This document shows, in pieces, positions 1 through 7,046 of a stretch of DNA of 64,000 nt. Every line of letters begins with the position of its first letter. Within the stretch, counting starts at the first letter, position 1. This DNA is from JBDRRP01 sp964446485 (GTDB taxonomy: Bacteria > Desulfobacterota > Desulfobacteria > Desulfobacterales > JBDRRP01), in contig CAYUOU010000008.1 of assembly GCA_964446485.1 (NCBI GenBank), forward strand, positions 13,378 through 77,377, read 5' to 3'. The translations under genes were made by a program, and so were the position numbers. The notes beneath the pieces were generated by a model, which saw nothing but the letters and a program-made list of their open reading frames with translations, was not told the DNA's origin and made no database searches.

Positions 1-68
1 ACGACGAGAGATCGCTGCTGGGGCGTATCAAGGCAATTCTTGGGTTGACGGGACGGGAGGCGGATTGA
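1..68 (+). CDS. 3' end of an unidentified gene (partial)
   Basis: Reading frame 3 is open from the window edge to a TGA at 66-68 and encodes a basic, coding-like tail ending in GLTGREAD. The gene starts outside the window, so the product cannot be named. It converges on htpG, and the strong hairpin at 131-178 lies between the two stops, which supports a real gene end here. Too short for any family assignment. Confidence 0.45.
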   Translation, partial: DERSLLGRIKAILGLTGREAD

Positions 69-130
69 CGGCTGCCGGTGTTGTCCCGGCATCCCTCATC
101 GACCCTGCCTGGACATTGTGCATGGCGTCG

Positions 131-178
131 AAATCAAACAAGCGGCGCCCCGCCGGGTGCCGCTTGTTTTGATTTTTT
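131..178. terminator. Bidirectional rho-independent terminator
   Basis: A stem of about 15 bp (AATCAAACAAGCGGC against GCCGCTTGTTTTGATT, one bulged base) with a GC-rich loop is flanked by an A run on the left and a T run on the right. It therefore works for transcripts from either side. It sits between the partial gene ending at 68 and the convergent htpG ending at 224. Confidence 0.85.
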
Positions 179-223
179 CACCCGATGGTCGGGGGGGGGG
201 CTGGCAACAGAAGACTTCCTGCA

Positions 224-2149
224 TTACCCCGACACCGCCATGAGATCGCCCACCAGCTTGGAAAACCGGGACGGGTCAGACACTTTGCCGCCTTCGCCGA
301 TGACGGCCAGATCAAGCAGCAGCTGGGTGTAGTTACTGAGCGTGGCATCCTCTTTGTCTTTTTCGAACAAGGCTGCCATCTTCTCGATCACCGGGTGCCC
401 GGTATTGAGCTCCAGTATGCGTTTGGCCTCGGGCGGCGTCTGACCGGCGGATCGCAGGATCTTTTCCATGTAGGCGCTCATGTCGTAGGCCTCTCCACTG
501 AGACACGCCACCGAGTTTTTGAGACGGTTGGACGGGCGCACCTCTTTGACGGTGTCCTCCAGCGCGGCCCGGATGTATTTGAACAGGGCTTCGAAACGCC
601 CCTTGGTTGCTTCGTCCACCGGCGCGATGTCCAAATCGCCCTTTTCAGCGCTTTTGAGTGATTTGCCGTCGTATTCGGTGAGGCTTTGCACCACCCATTC
701 ATCCACCGGATCGGTCATGAGCAGCACCTCATAATCCTTTTCCTTGAGCTGCTCCAGCAAAGGGCTGTTGATGAGGGCTGCCATATTATCGCCGGTGATG
801 TAGTAGATTTCTTTTTGATCCGGTTGCATACGCTTGACATATTCCCGCAGAGAAATCCAGGCACCATCGCTCTTTGTGGTCTTGTATCGGGCCAGATCGG
901 CAATACGTTCCTTATTTTCATGGTCGCTGTGAATTCCCACCTTGAGCACAGGCCCGAACTCCTCCCAGAACGTTTTGTACGGGTCCGCTTCCATTTTACC
1001 CAGAAGTTCGAAGAGCTTTTTCACCAGGTTGCGGCGAATGTTTCTCACCAGGCGGTCCTGCTGAAGAATCTCACGGCTCACGTTCAAATTCAGATCCGGC
1101 GCATCCACCACGCCCCGGATGAACCGGAAGTATTCGGGTAGCAGGTCTTCGCAGTCATCCATGATGAATACCCGCTTACAGTAAAGATGGACGCCGTGCT
1201 TGGATTCCGGGTGAAACAGGTCGAAGGGGGCTTTTGACGGAATGTAGAGCAGGGCCGTGTATTCGGTGGTTCCCTCGAATTTCATGTGCAGGTGCGTGAG
1301 CGGCGGGTTCCAGTCATGGCTGATATGCCGATAGAACTCCTCGTGCTCGGCTTGGGTGACATCGTCCTTGGCCTTGGCCCAAATGGCCTTCATGGAATTG
1401 AGGGTTTCCTCTTTGATGACCTTTTGGGTGGTCTGGCCGATGGTCTTGCCATTTTTGTCTTTGATCTGCTCGGCATCAGGGATGGGCTCGTCGCGTTCGA
1501 CGTCCATGACGATGGGGTAGTTGACGAAGTCCGAGTGCTGCTTGACGATGCTGCGGATGGTCCACTCTTCAGTGAAATCCGGGTCGTCTTTTTCCTTTTT
1601 CTTCAATGACAGGGTGATGACGGTGCCGCGGTCGGCCTTGTCGATCTCTTCGATGGTGAAGGTTCCGTCACCGGTGGAGGCCCACTTGACCCCCTTTTCG
1701 GCGCCGGCGGCGCGGGTGGTCAGCGTCACTTTATCGGCCACGATGAACGCACTATAAAACCCCACGCCGAACTGTCCGATGAGTTCGGGGGGGACGCCCT
1801 CTCCATGCTGATGCTGGCTCATGGCCTCCAGAAAGGCCGCCGTGCCGCTTTGGGCGATGGTGCCGATGTTCTCGATGACATCATCGTAGGTCATGCCGAT
1901 GCCGTTGTCAGCGATTTCAAGCGTGTTCGCGATGCCGTCAGGGGCGATCTTGATCTTGAATTCGGTGTCATCACCCAGAACCGCAGGGTCGGTCTGGGAC
2001 TTGAACCGCAGCTTGTCGATGGCATCCGACGCGTTGCTGATCAGTTCCCGCAAAAAGATTTCCTTATTGGAATACAGGGAATTGATGATCAGGTTCAGCA
2101 TCTGCTTGACTTCGGTCTTGAATTCACGTGTTTCTATCTTGGCGCTCAT
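224..2149 (-). CDS. htpG: Molecular chaperone HtpG (Hsp90)
   Basis: ATP-dependent cytosolic dimeric chaperone of 641 residues, full length for bacterial HtpG (about 620-640). The N-terminal GHKL ATPase domain is clear: the ELISNASDA helix near residues 36-44 carries the Glu/Asn of the Bergerat fold, followed by DNGIGM and GQFGVGFYSAF. The middle domain contains the catalytic-loop region (NLNVSREILQQDR) and the C-terminal dimerisation domain is present. The ATG at 2149 is preceded by a GGAGGGG ribosome binding site. The gene is single, with its own heat-shock-like promoter at 2192-2220, and it converges on the partial gene at 1-68. Confidence 0.97.
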   Translation of the reverse strand: MSAKIETREFKTEVKQMLNLIINSLYSNKEIFLRELISNASDAIDKLRFKSQTDPAVLGDDTEFKIKIAPDGIANTLEIADNGIGMTYDDVIENIGTIAQSGTAAFLEAMSQHQHGEGVPPELIGQFGVGFYSAFIVADKVTLTTRAAGAEKGVKWASTGDGTFTIEEIDKADRGTVITLSLKKKEKDDPDFTEEWTIRSIVKQHSDFVNYPIVMDVERDEPIPDAEQIKDKNGKTIGQTTQKVIKEETLNSMKAIWAKAKDDVTQAEHEEFYRHISHDWNPPLTHLHMKFEGTTEYTALLYIPSKAPFDLFHPESKHGVHLYCKRVFIMDDCEDLLPEYFRFIRGVVDAPDLNLNVSREILQQDRLVRNIRRNLVKKLFELLGKMEADPYKTFWEEFGPVLKVGIHSDHENKERIADLARYKTTKSDGAWISLREYVKRMQPDQKEIYYITGDNMAALINSPLLEQLKEKDYEVLLMTDPVDEWVVQSLTEYDGKSLKSAEKGDLDIAPVDEATKGRFEALFKYIRAALEDTVKEVRPSNRLKNSVACLSGEAYDMSAYMEKILRSAGQTPPEAKRILELNTGHPVIEKMAALFEKDKEDATLSNYTQLLLDLAVIGEGGKVSDPSRFSKLVGDLMAVSG

Positions 2150-2191
2150 ACCCCCTCCTGTTTGTGATCAATGGTTGTTTTTGCGGCCTCT

Positions 2192-2220
2192 ATAATGGGT
2201 GCGATTTTTTAAATGTCAAG
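2192..2220 (-). promoter_or_regulatory. Candidate sigma32 (heat-shock) promoter of htpG
   Basis: On the minus strand, CTTGACA (2214-2220) is followed after 13 bases by ACCCATTAT (2192-2200). This resembles the RpoH consensus CTTGAAA-N(11-16)-CCCCATnT and lies about 45 bp upstream of the htpG start. htpG is a classical RpoH target in proteobacteria. The same bases could also serve a sigma70 promoter (TTGACA with a TTATAG element), so the sigma factor is inferred. Confidence 0.5.
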
Positions 2221-2360
2221 AAGGTAAAGTGTTGATTTTCAATAGCAATTCGAATACGGTCCAATGCGCTGCCACAGGCCCCGGCACCGGTTGATCGAGC
2301 GCGGCGAATGCGCCGAACGGACGAGGTGCGATACGATGGGCCGCAGAGGAAAGGAACGAT

Positions 2361-2795
2361 ATGACAGAAGCGACGTTCGAGCGGGTTACCGATTCCGACA
2401 AGGCATTGTTTGGCGCTCCCAAGGTGATCTTTTGTGGTTTTCCGGCCAAGGCCTTTCCCGCATTGACCGCCCTCATGGAGATGGCGGGCCTCGGTGAGGT
2501 GCCCGCCATTTACGCCGGCGCCGCTCATCGCGACGCGACCCTGAGAGACCTTTTTGAATTGCCAACCGGCAGCGGTGCGGGGATCGATTCCGATCTGCCG
2601 CGGGCCATCATCGTCGGCGGCATAACGGAAAAGGCGCTTCAGCAACTCATGGGCGCGGCACGGGCCTCGCGAATGCAGCCGCCGCTGTGGGCGGTGCTGA
2701 CCCCGGTGTCTGAATCCTGGACCCTGGCCGACCTGCTGCGGGAACTGGCCGCCGAGCGCGAGGCACTGCAGGGGTCCGCGGCAACAAGGTCATGA
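2361..2795 (+). CDS. DUF3783-type protein of unknown function
   Basis: Cytosolic protein of 144 residues. It has alternating hydrophobic strands (PKVIFCGF, RAIIVGGI, PPLWAVLT) and a C-terminal helix, matching the compact alpha/beta fold of the DUF3783 family as I recall it. The family has no established function. The ATG at 2361 follows AAAGGAACGAT, a good ribosome binding site. It is transcribed divergently from htpG and seems monocistronic, since the TRAP operon downstream has its own promoter at 2864. No signal peptide, membrane segment or cysteine cluster is present. Confidence 0.75.
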   Translation: MTEATFERVTDSDKALFGAPKVIFCGFPAKAFPALTALMEMAGLGEVPAIYAGAAHRDATLRDLFELPTGSGAGIDSDLPRAIIVGGITEKALQQLMGAARASRMQPPLWAVLTPVSESWTLADLLRELAAEREALQGSAATRS

Positions 2796-2850
2796 CGGTG
2801 CCGGCCGATCGACCCTGCCCTGTATTTTCAAATAGTTATATCGGCCGCTG

Positions 2851-2892
2851 AAGGCTTTTAACCTTGACGTTAAAACGCCTTTTCCCTACAGT
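2851..2892 (+). promoter_or_regulatory. Promoter and overlapping inverted-repeat operator of the TRAP operon
   Basis: TTGACG (2864-2869), a 17-bp spacer and TACAGT (2887-2892) form a plausible sigma70 promoter upstream of dctQ. The -35 box lies in the centre of an inverted repeat with arms AAGGCTTTTAAC (2851-2862) and GTTAAAACGCCTT (2869-2881), matching over 12 positions with one inserted base. Such a palindrome over a -35 box is a likely repressor or activator site. The regulator is not in the window. Confidence 0.55.
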
Positions 2893-2953
2893 CCGCCGGG
2901 ATAATCGCGAGGTGTTTTGTGAATACGGATCAGTATGAAATGGCAAGGACGGT

Positions 2954-3484
2954 ATGAACGCTATCAAGTGGGTGGTAAACGCCATCGACACGCTCAATCT
3001 TTGGGTGGGCCGTGCGGTCTCCTGGGCGACGGGTCTGGTCGTTGTCGTGGTTTTTACAGATGTGGTGATGCGTTACGCTTTTAACACCAGTTTCGTGTTT
3101 ACCCAGGAACTCGAATGGCATTTATTTGCCTTCATCTTTCTTATGGGTGCCGGCTTCACATTGCTCAAGGACGGTCACGTCAGGGTGGACATCATCTACC
3201 AGCGGTGCAGCCCCAAGGCGAAGGCCTGGATCAATTTCCTTGGGGTGATTTTTTTTCTTATCCCCGGTTGTTATCTCATCATTCACACCTCCTCGCTGTG
3301 GGTGTTTAACTCCTGGGCGGTCATGGAAGGCTCGCCGGACCCGGGTGGCATCCCATACAGATTCGTCATTAAAGCCTGCGTACCGGTGGGTTTCACCCTG
3401 GTTTTACTGCAGGGTGTTTCCCTGGGGCTGAAAAGCATGATGACCATTCTGGGAAAAGAGATCGAAACCGGGGAGGTCGCCTGA
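2954..3484 (+). CDS. dctQ: TRAP transporter small permease, DctQ family
   Basis: Small integral membrane subunit (176 residues, four predicted transmembrane helices) of a tripartite ATP-independent periplasmic transporter. The helices start near residues 21, 53, 92 and 136, and the conserved TQELEWHLFAFIFLMGAG region between helices 1 and 2 is typical of DctQ. The ATG at 2954 follows AAGGACGGT. Its TGA overlaps the dctM ATG at 3482-3484 (TGATG), so the two permease genes are translationally coupled. The substrate is set by the binding protein at 5030. Confidence 0.93.
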   Translation: MNAIKWVVNAIDTLNLWVGRAVSWATGLVVVVVFTDVVMRYAFNTSFVFTQELEWHLFAFIFLMGAGFTLLKDGHVRVDIIYQRCSPKAKAWINFLGVIFFLIPGCYLIIHTSSLWVFNSWAVMEGSPDPGGIPYRFVIKACVPVGFTLVLLQGVSLGLKSMMTILGKEIETGEVA

Positions 3485-4821
3485 TGGAGATGTTTCACGA
3501 ATACCTGCCGGCCTGGATGTTCTTGGCCCTGACGATTTTCCTGATGGCGGGCTTCCCGGTGACCTTCACCCTGCTGGGGACCTCCCTGTGTTTCGGTCTC
3601 ATCGGCTTTGGCTGGGGGTTTTTCAACCTGCTGCCCCTGCGGATCTGGGGGGTTATGGGTAACGTGACCCTGTTGGCGGTGCCGTTGTTCGTCTTCATGG
3701 GGGTCATGCTGGAGCGCTCCGGTCTTGCCGAAGAGCTGTTAGATACCATGGGCCTGCTCTTTGGCCGCATCCGTGGCGGGCTGGCCGTGTCGGTCGTTCT
3801 CGTCGGCGCATTGCTGGGGGCATCCACCGGCATCGTGGGGGCCACGGTGGTCACCATGGGGCTGCTGGCCGTGCCCACCATGCTCAAGCGCGGGTACAAC
3901 AAGGAACTGGCCTGCGGTACGGTATCCGCCTCGGGCACCCTGGGGCAGATCATCCCTCCCAGCATCGTTCTGGTGCTCATCGGCGACATCGTCGGGGTTC
4001 CCGTGGGCGATCTTTTCATGGGGGCCGTCTTGCCGGGAATGGTGCTGGTGGCGCTTTATGTCCTCTACATCTTTCTTGCCGCTTGGGTACGCCCCAAATG
4101 GGCACCGCCCATTCCACGGGAAGAACTGGCCGAGTTCACCGGAAAGGATATGTACCTGCGCATCGGCAGAGCGCTGTTTCCGCCCTTGTTTCTCATGGTG
4201 GCCGTGCTGGGCTCCATTTTTGCCGGAGTGGCGTCACCCACAGAAGCCGCCGCGGTGGGCGCCGTGGGGGCGACCCTACTGACGGTGGCCAATAAAAAGT
4301 TCAGCATCACCATTTTAAGGGAAGTCATGCAGGCCACCACACAGCTCACCTGTATGGTGTTCATCATCCTGGTGGGCGCCGCTGCCTTCGGCCTGGTGTT
4401 TCGGGGCATGGGCGGCGACGAGATCGTGCGAGGGTTCCTGGGCGGATTCGCCGAGACCCACGGCAAGTGGTTCGTCCTTTTGATCGTCATGGGATTGATT
4501 TTCGTGATCGGGTTTTTTCTCGATTTTATCGAAATTACCTTCATTCACGTGCCGGTGCTGGCCCCCATTATGATCGAATTCGGTTTCGACCCCATATGGT
4601 TTTGTATTCTCATCGCTGTGAACCTGCAAACCTCTTTCATGACCCCGCCCTTCGGGTTCTCTCTGTTTTATCTGAAAGCGGTGACGCCGCCCGAGATCAA
4701 GACCGGTCATATTTACAGGGGCATCATTCCTTTTGTCTTTTTCCAGCTCATCGGGTTGCTCATCGTGGTGTTTTTCCCGGAGCTGGTGACATGGCTGCCG
4801 AAAATAGTCTTTGGCGGTTAG
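3484..4821 (+). CDS. dctM: TRAP transporter large permease, DctM family
   Basis: Large membrane subunit of 445 residues, normal for DctM, with about twelve hydrophobic segments. It drives uptake using the sodium or proton gradient. Conserved features include the GASTGIVGATVVTMG loop, the PPSIVLVLIGD segment and the C-terminal MTPPFGFSLFYLK motif near residue 385. The start overlaps the dctQ stop and is preceded by GGAGGTCGCCTG. A GC hairpin at 4858-4880 and about 200 bp separate it from the binding-protein gene, which allows unequal expression of permeases and binding protein. Confidence 0.95.
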   Translation: MEMFHEYLPAWMFLALTIFLMAGFPVTFTLLGTSLCFGLIGFGWGFFNLLPLRIWGVMGNVTLLAVPLFVFMGVMLERSGLAEELLDTMGLLFGRIRGGLAVSVVLVGALLGASTGIVGATVVTMGLLAVPTMLKRGYNKELACGTVSASGTLGQIIPPSIVLVLIGDIVGVPVGDLFMGAVLPGMVLVALYVLYIFLAAWVRPKWAPPIPREELAEFTGKDMYLRIGRALFPPLFLMVAVLGSIFAGVASPTEAAAVGAVGATLLTVANKKFSITILREVMQATTQLTCMVFIILVGAAAFGLVFRGMGGDEIVRGFLGGFAETHGKWFVLLIVMGLIFVIGFFLDFIEITFIHVPVLAPIMIEFGFDPIWFCILIAVNLQTSFMTPPFGFSLFYLKAVTPPEIKTGHIYRGIIPFVFFQLIGLLIVVFFPELVTWLPKIVFGG

Positions 4822-4857
4822 CCGTGTCTTCTGGTAGTGTACACGTCTGCCCTAAAG

Positions 4858-4880
4858 GGGGGCGGCGCGGCTGCGCCCCC
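4858..4880 (+). other. Intercistronic GC hairpin between TRAP permease and binding-protein genes
   Basis: A perfect 7-bp stem (GGGGGCG at 4858-4864 and CGCCCCC at 4874-4880) with a 9-base loop and no T tract. It lies 37 bp after dctM. In transporter operons such hairpins often act as RNA processing or stabilising elements that raise binding-protein expression over the permeases. That role is inferred here. Confidence 0.5.
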
Positions 4881-5029
4881 TCACAATAGGCTTCAAACGC
4901 GCACCGGCGTGGCGTTCCGGCGGCGGCCGTCTGGGAAATCCGACCGCTGCCGCCTCAGCGTGCATCCCATTTGGGAACAACAAACGCCGCCGCGGTCAGT
5001 CTTAACCCCAACGAAAGGAGTCTGGCGGA

Positions 5030-6133
5030 ATGAAAAGAAGAGACTTTCTGAAAACGACAGGTAAGGCAGCAGTAGCGGCCGCCGCCGCGACCACCATCGG
5101 TGCGCCGGCGGTTCACGCTGCGAAGAAGTATCGCTGGAAAATGGTCACCACCTGGCCACCGAATTTGCCAGTGCTTCAAACCGGCGCCGTGAGGTTTGCG
5201 AAACGTGTCGAGGAGGTCACCGACGGCCAGATCAAAATTCAGGTCTTTGCCGGCGGGGAGCTGGTTCCGCCATTGGGGGTTTTTGACGCTGTCTCTGACG
5301 GTACGGTGGAAGTGGGCTCCGGCGCCTCCTATTACTGGGCAGGGAAAGTGCCCGCGGCCCAATGGTTTGCGGCCGTGCCCTTCGGCTTCAATGCACAAGG
5401 GATCAATGCCTGGTTTTACAGCGCCGGCGGTCTCCAGCTGTGGGAAGAAGTCTACGCCCCCTTCAACCTCGTGCCGCGGCCCCAGGGCAACACGGGCGTG
5501 CAGATGGGCGGATGGTTCCGCAAGGAAATGAACAGCATCAGCGACTACAAGGGCCTTAAGATGCGTATCCCCGGCCTGGGCGGAAAGGTCATCGCTAAGG
5601 CGGGTGGCACGGTCGTGCTGCTGCCCGGCGGGGAGATCTTCACCTCCTTGGAGCGTGGTGTTCTCGACGCCACGGAGTGGGTCGGCCCCATGCACGATCT
5701 TCGGATGGGATTCTACAAAGCGGCCAAGTACTACTACTACCCCGGCTGGCATGAGCCCGGAACCTGCCTGGAAGTCATGTTCAACAAAAAGGTCTATGAC
5801 TCCCTGCCCAAGGGGCTCCAGGCGACCCTGGATGCTGTGGCCGCAGAGACGAACATGTGGAGCCTCAGCGAATTCGAGGCCGGCAACGGCGCGGCCCTCC
5901 AGGAACTGATCAGCAAGCACAACGTCAACCTGGTGCGGTTCCCGGAGCCGCTGCTTGACTCGTTGCGCGACTTGGCCAAGGAGACGCTGGAAGAAGAGGC
6001 GGCCAAGGATGCCATGAGCAGAAAGGTCCACGAAGCGTTCAAGGCGTTCAAGGCGCAGGTCGGCGTCTGGGGATCCGTCTCCGAAAACGCCTACTACAAC
6101 GTCATCGCAGACAAGTATAAACTCAAGATGTAA
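5030..6133 (+). CDS. dctP: TRAP substrate-binding protein, DctP family, Tat-exported
   Basis: Periplasmic binding protein of 367 residues that completes the TRAP system. The N-terminus carries a twin-arginine signal (RRDFLK at residues 3-8, then an alanine-rich stretch ending near AVHA at 28-31). The body contains ATEWVGPMHDL and YYYYPGWHEPG, motifs I associate with the TakP-like subgroup that binds 2-oxo acids, pyruvate or lactate. That substrate is inference. The ATG at 5030 follows AAAGGAG. A strong terminator lies 32 bp after the stop. Confidence 0.93.
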   Translation: MKRRDFLKTTGKAAVAAAAATTIGAPAVHAAKKYRWKMVTTWPPNLPVLQTGAVRFAKRVEEVTDGQIKIQVFAGGELVPPLGVFDAVSDGTVEVGSGASYYWAGKVPAAQWFAAVPFGFNAQGINAWFYSAGGLQLWEEVYAPFNLVPRPQGNTGVQMGGWFRKEMNSISDYKGLKMRIPGLGGKVIAKAGGTVVLLPGGEIFTSLERGVLDATEWVGPMHDLRMGFYKAAKYYYYPGWHEPGTCLEVMFNKKVYDSLPKGLQATLDAVAAETNMWSLSEFEAGNGAALQELISKHNVNLVRFPEPLLDSLRDLAKETLEEEAAKDAMSRKVHEAFKAFKAQVGVWGSVSENAYYNVIADKYKLKM

Positions 6134-6164
6134 CGCGGCGGCGAAAGCGCCGTTGCCATGTGAC

Positions 6165-6197
6165 AAAAGTCCCCGTGAAAGATCGCGGGGGCTTTTT
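6165..6197 (+). terminator. Rho-independent terminator of the TRAP operon
   Basis: Stem AAAGTCCCCG (6166-6175) pairs with CGGGGGCTTT over 10 positions, including one G-T pair, around a 10-base loop. A TTTTT run follows. It lies just after dctP and ends the dctQMP transcript. Confidence 0.85.
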
Positions 6198-6327
6198 CGC
6201 CGTCTGCCAGTGAAACATCGGCACCCGGGCGATGAAAAAGTGGATTGCCTTTCAAAAATCAGCGCTGACGCACGCCGTGAATTAAAGATGTGATGTTGAA
6301 GGCATTCAACAGCGGTAGGAATAGCGG

Positions 6328-7032
6328 TCAGGAGGTTAGTGCCGCGGCATCCTTCTCTGACAACCCGCCGGTGATAAACAACGGTATGGGAGACGGGCAC
6401 AGGCCGTTCATCCGGGCCAGGTCCTTTTCGCCGCAGTAGCCCTTGGCGGCGTATCCGGCGGCCAGGCCCTCGGCGGTGATGATCTGGATGTGCGTGTGAT
6501 GGAACCAGTTGCCGTTTTCGTTGAAATCGCCGATCTCGGCAAATGCTTCCCCGGCCGAAAGCATTTTGCCGGTTGCCGGCAGCCGGCTTCCGCACAGATG
6601 GCCGTAAAAGCTGAAGAAGCTGTCCACGTTCGGGCTGTCGTGCCTTAACAGGACATAGCCGCCGTAGTTGCCTTCGCCGGCTTCGTAACCGGTTTCAGCC
6701 ACTACGCTATCCAGCGGTGCCTGGAGCGTCGTGCCCAGTGGTACGATGACATCGAGCCCTAGGTGGAAAAACCGCTGCTCGGCCACCATCTGCGGGCAGT
6801 CGCCAAGCAGGGTGTCGCGGCGCTCCAGGTAGGGCGCCACCCCCCATTGGTGTCCCCCGTTGGCCATTTCTTTGTTCAGTACCCCCTGAAACGATTTTTG
6901 ATCACGCGCATCGCAGCCTTCCAGCAGGGGGCTCGTCAAAGAAAGATCCGCCACATAGGGGTCACCGGCCAGCCCCTTGAAAACGGGGTGGTGCCGGACA
7001 TTCGGACTGAAAAGACAAAATGGGTAATACAT
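6328..7032 (-). CDS. Cytoplasmic M23/LytM-fold peptidase-like protein
   Basis: Protein of 234 residues with an intact zinc-peptidase active-site pattern of the M23 (LytM) fold: HLGLD (His90, Asp94), YGHL (His145) and HTH (His179, His181). Unusually for M23 enzymes there is no signal peptide, lipobox or transmembrane segment. The layout (HLGLD, then VPLGTTLQAPLDSVV, then YGHL) resembles the M23 domains fused to class III aminotransferases, so a cytosolic role linked to amine metabolism is possible. It starts 14 bp after the KamA-like gene and is probably cotranscribed with it. The substrate is unknown. Confidence 0.75.
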   Translation of the reverse strand: MYYPFCLFSPNVRHHPVFKGLAGDPYVADLSLTSPLLEGCDARDQKSFQGVLNKEMANGGHQWGVAPYLERRDTLLGDCPQMVAEQRFFHLGLDVIVPLGTTLQAPLDSVVAETGYEAGEGNYGGYVLLRHDSPNVDSFFSFYGHLCGSRLPATGKMLSAGEAFAEIGDFNENGNWFHHTHIQIITAEGLAAGYAAKGYCGEKDLARMNGLCPSPIPLFITGGLSEKDAAALTS

Positions 7033-7046
7033 GCCGTTTCAAAGCC

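Noticed and set aside
191..200. Run of ten G bases near the 3' side of htpG
   Set aside because: It lies in the intergenic space between terminator and stop codon, so phase variation of a coding frame is not implied.
185..2195. Several long plus-strand frames opposite htpG
   Set aside because: They are shadows of the htpG codons, with no ribosome binding sites or recognisable protein sequence.
4955..6595. 546-residue minus-strand frame across the TRAP binding-protein gene
   Set aside because: Antisense shadow; the plus strand encodes a clear Tat-exported DctP protein with a ribosome binding site and terminator.
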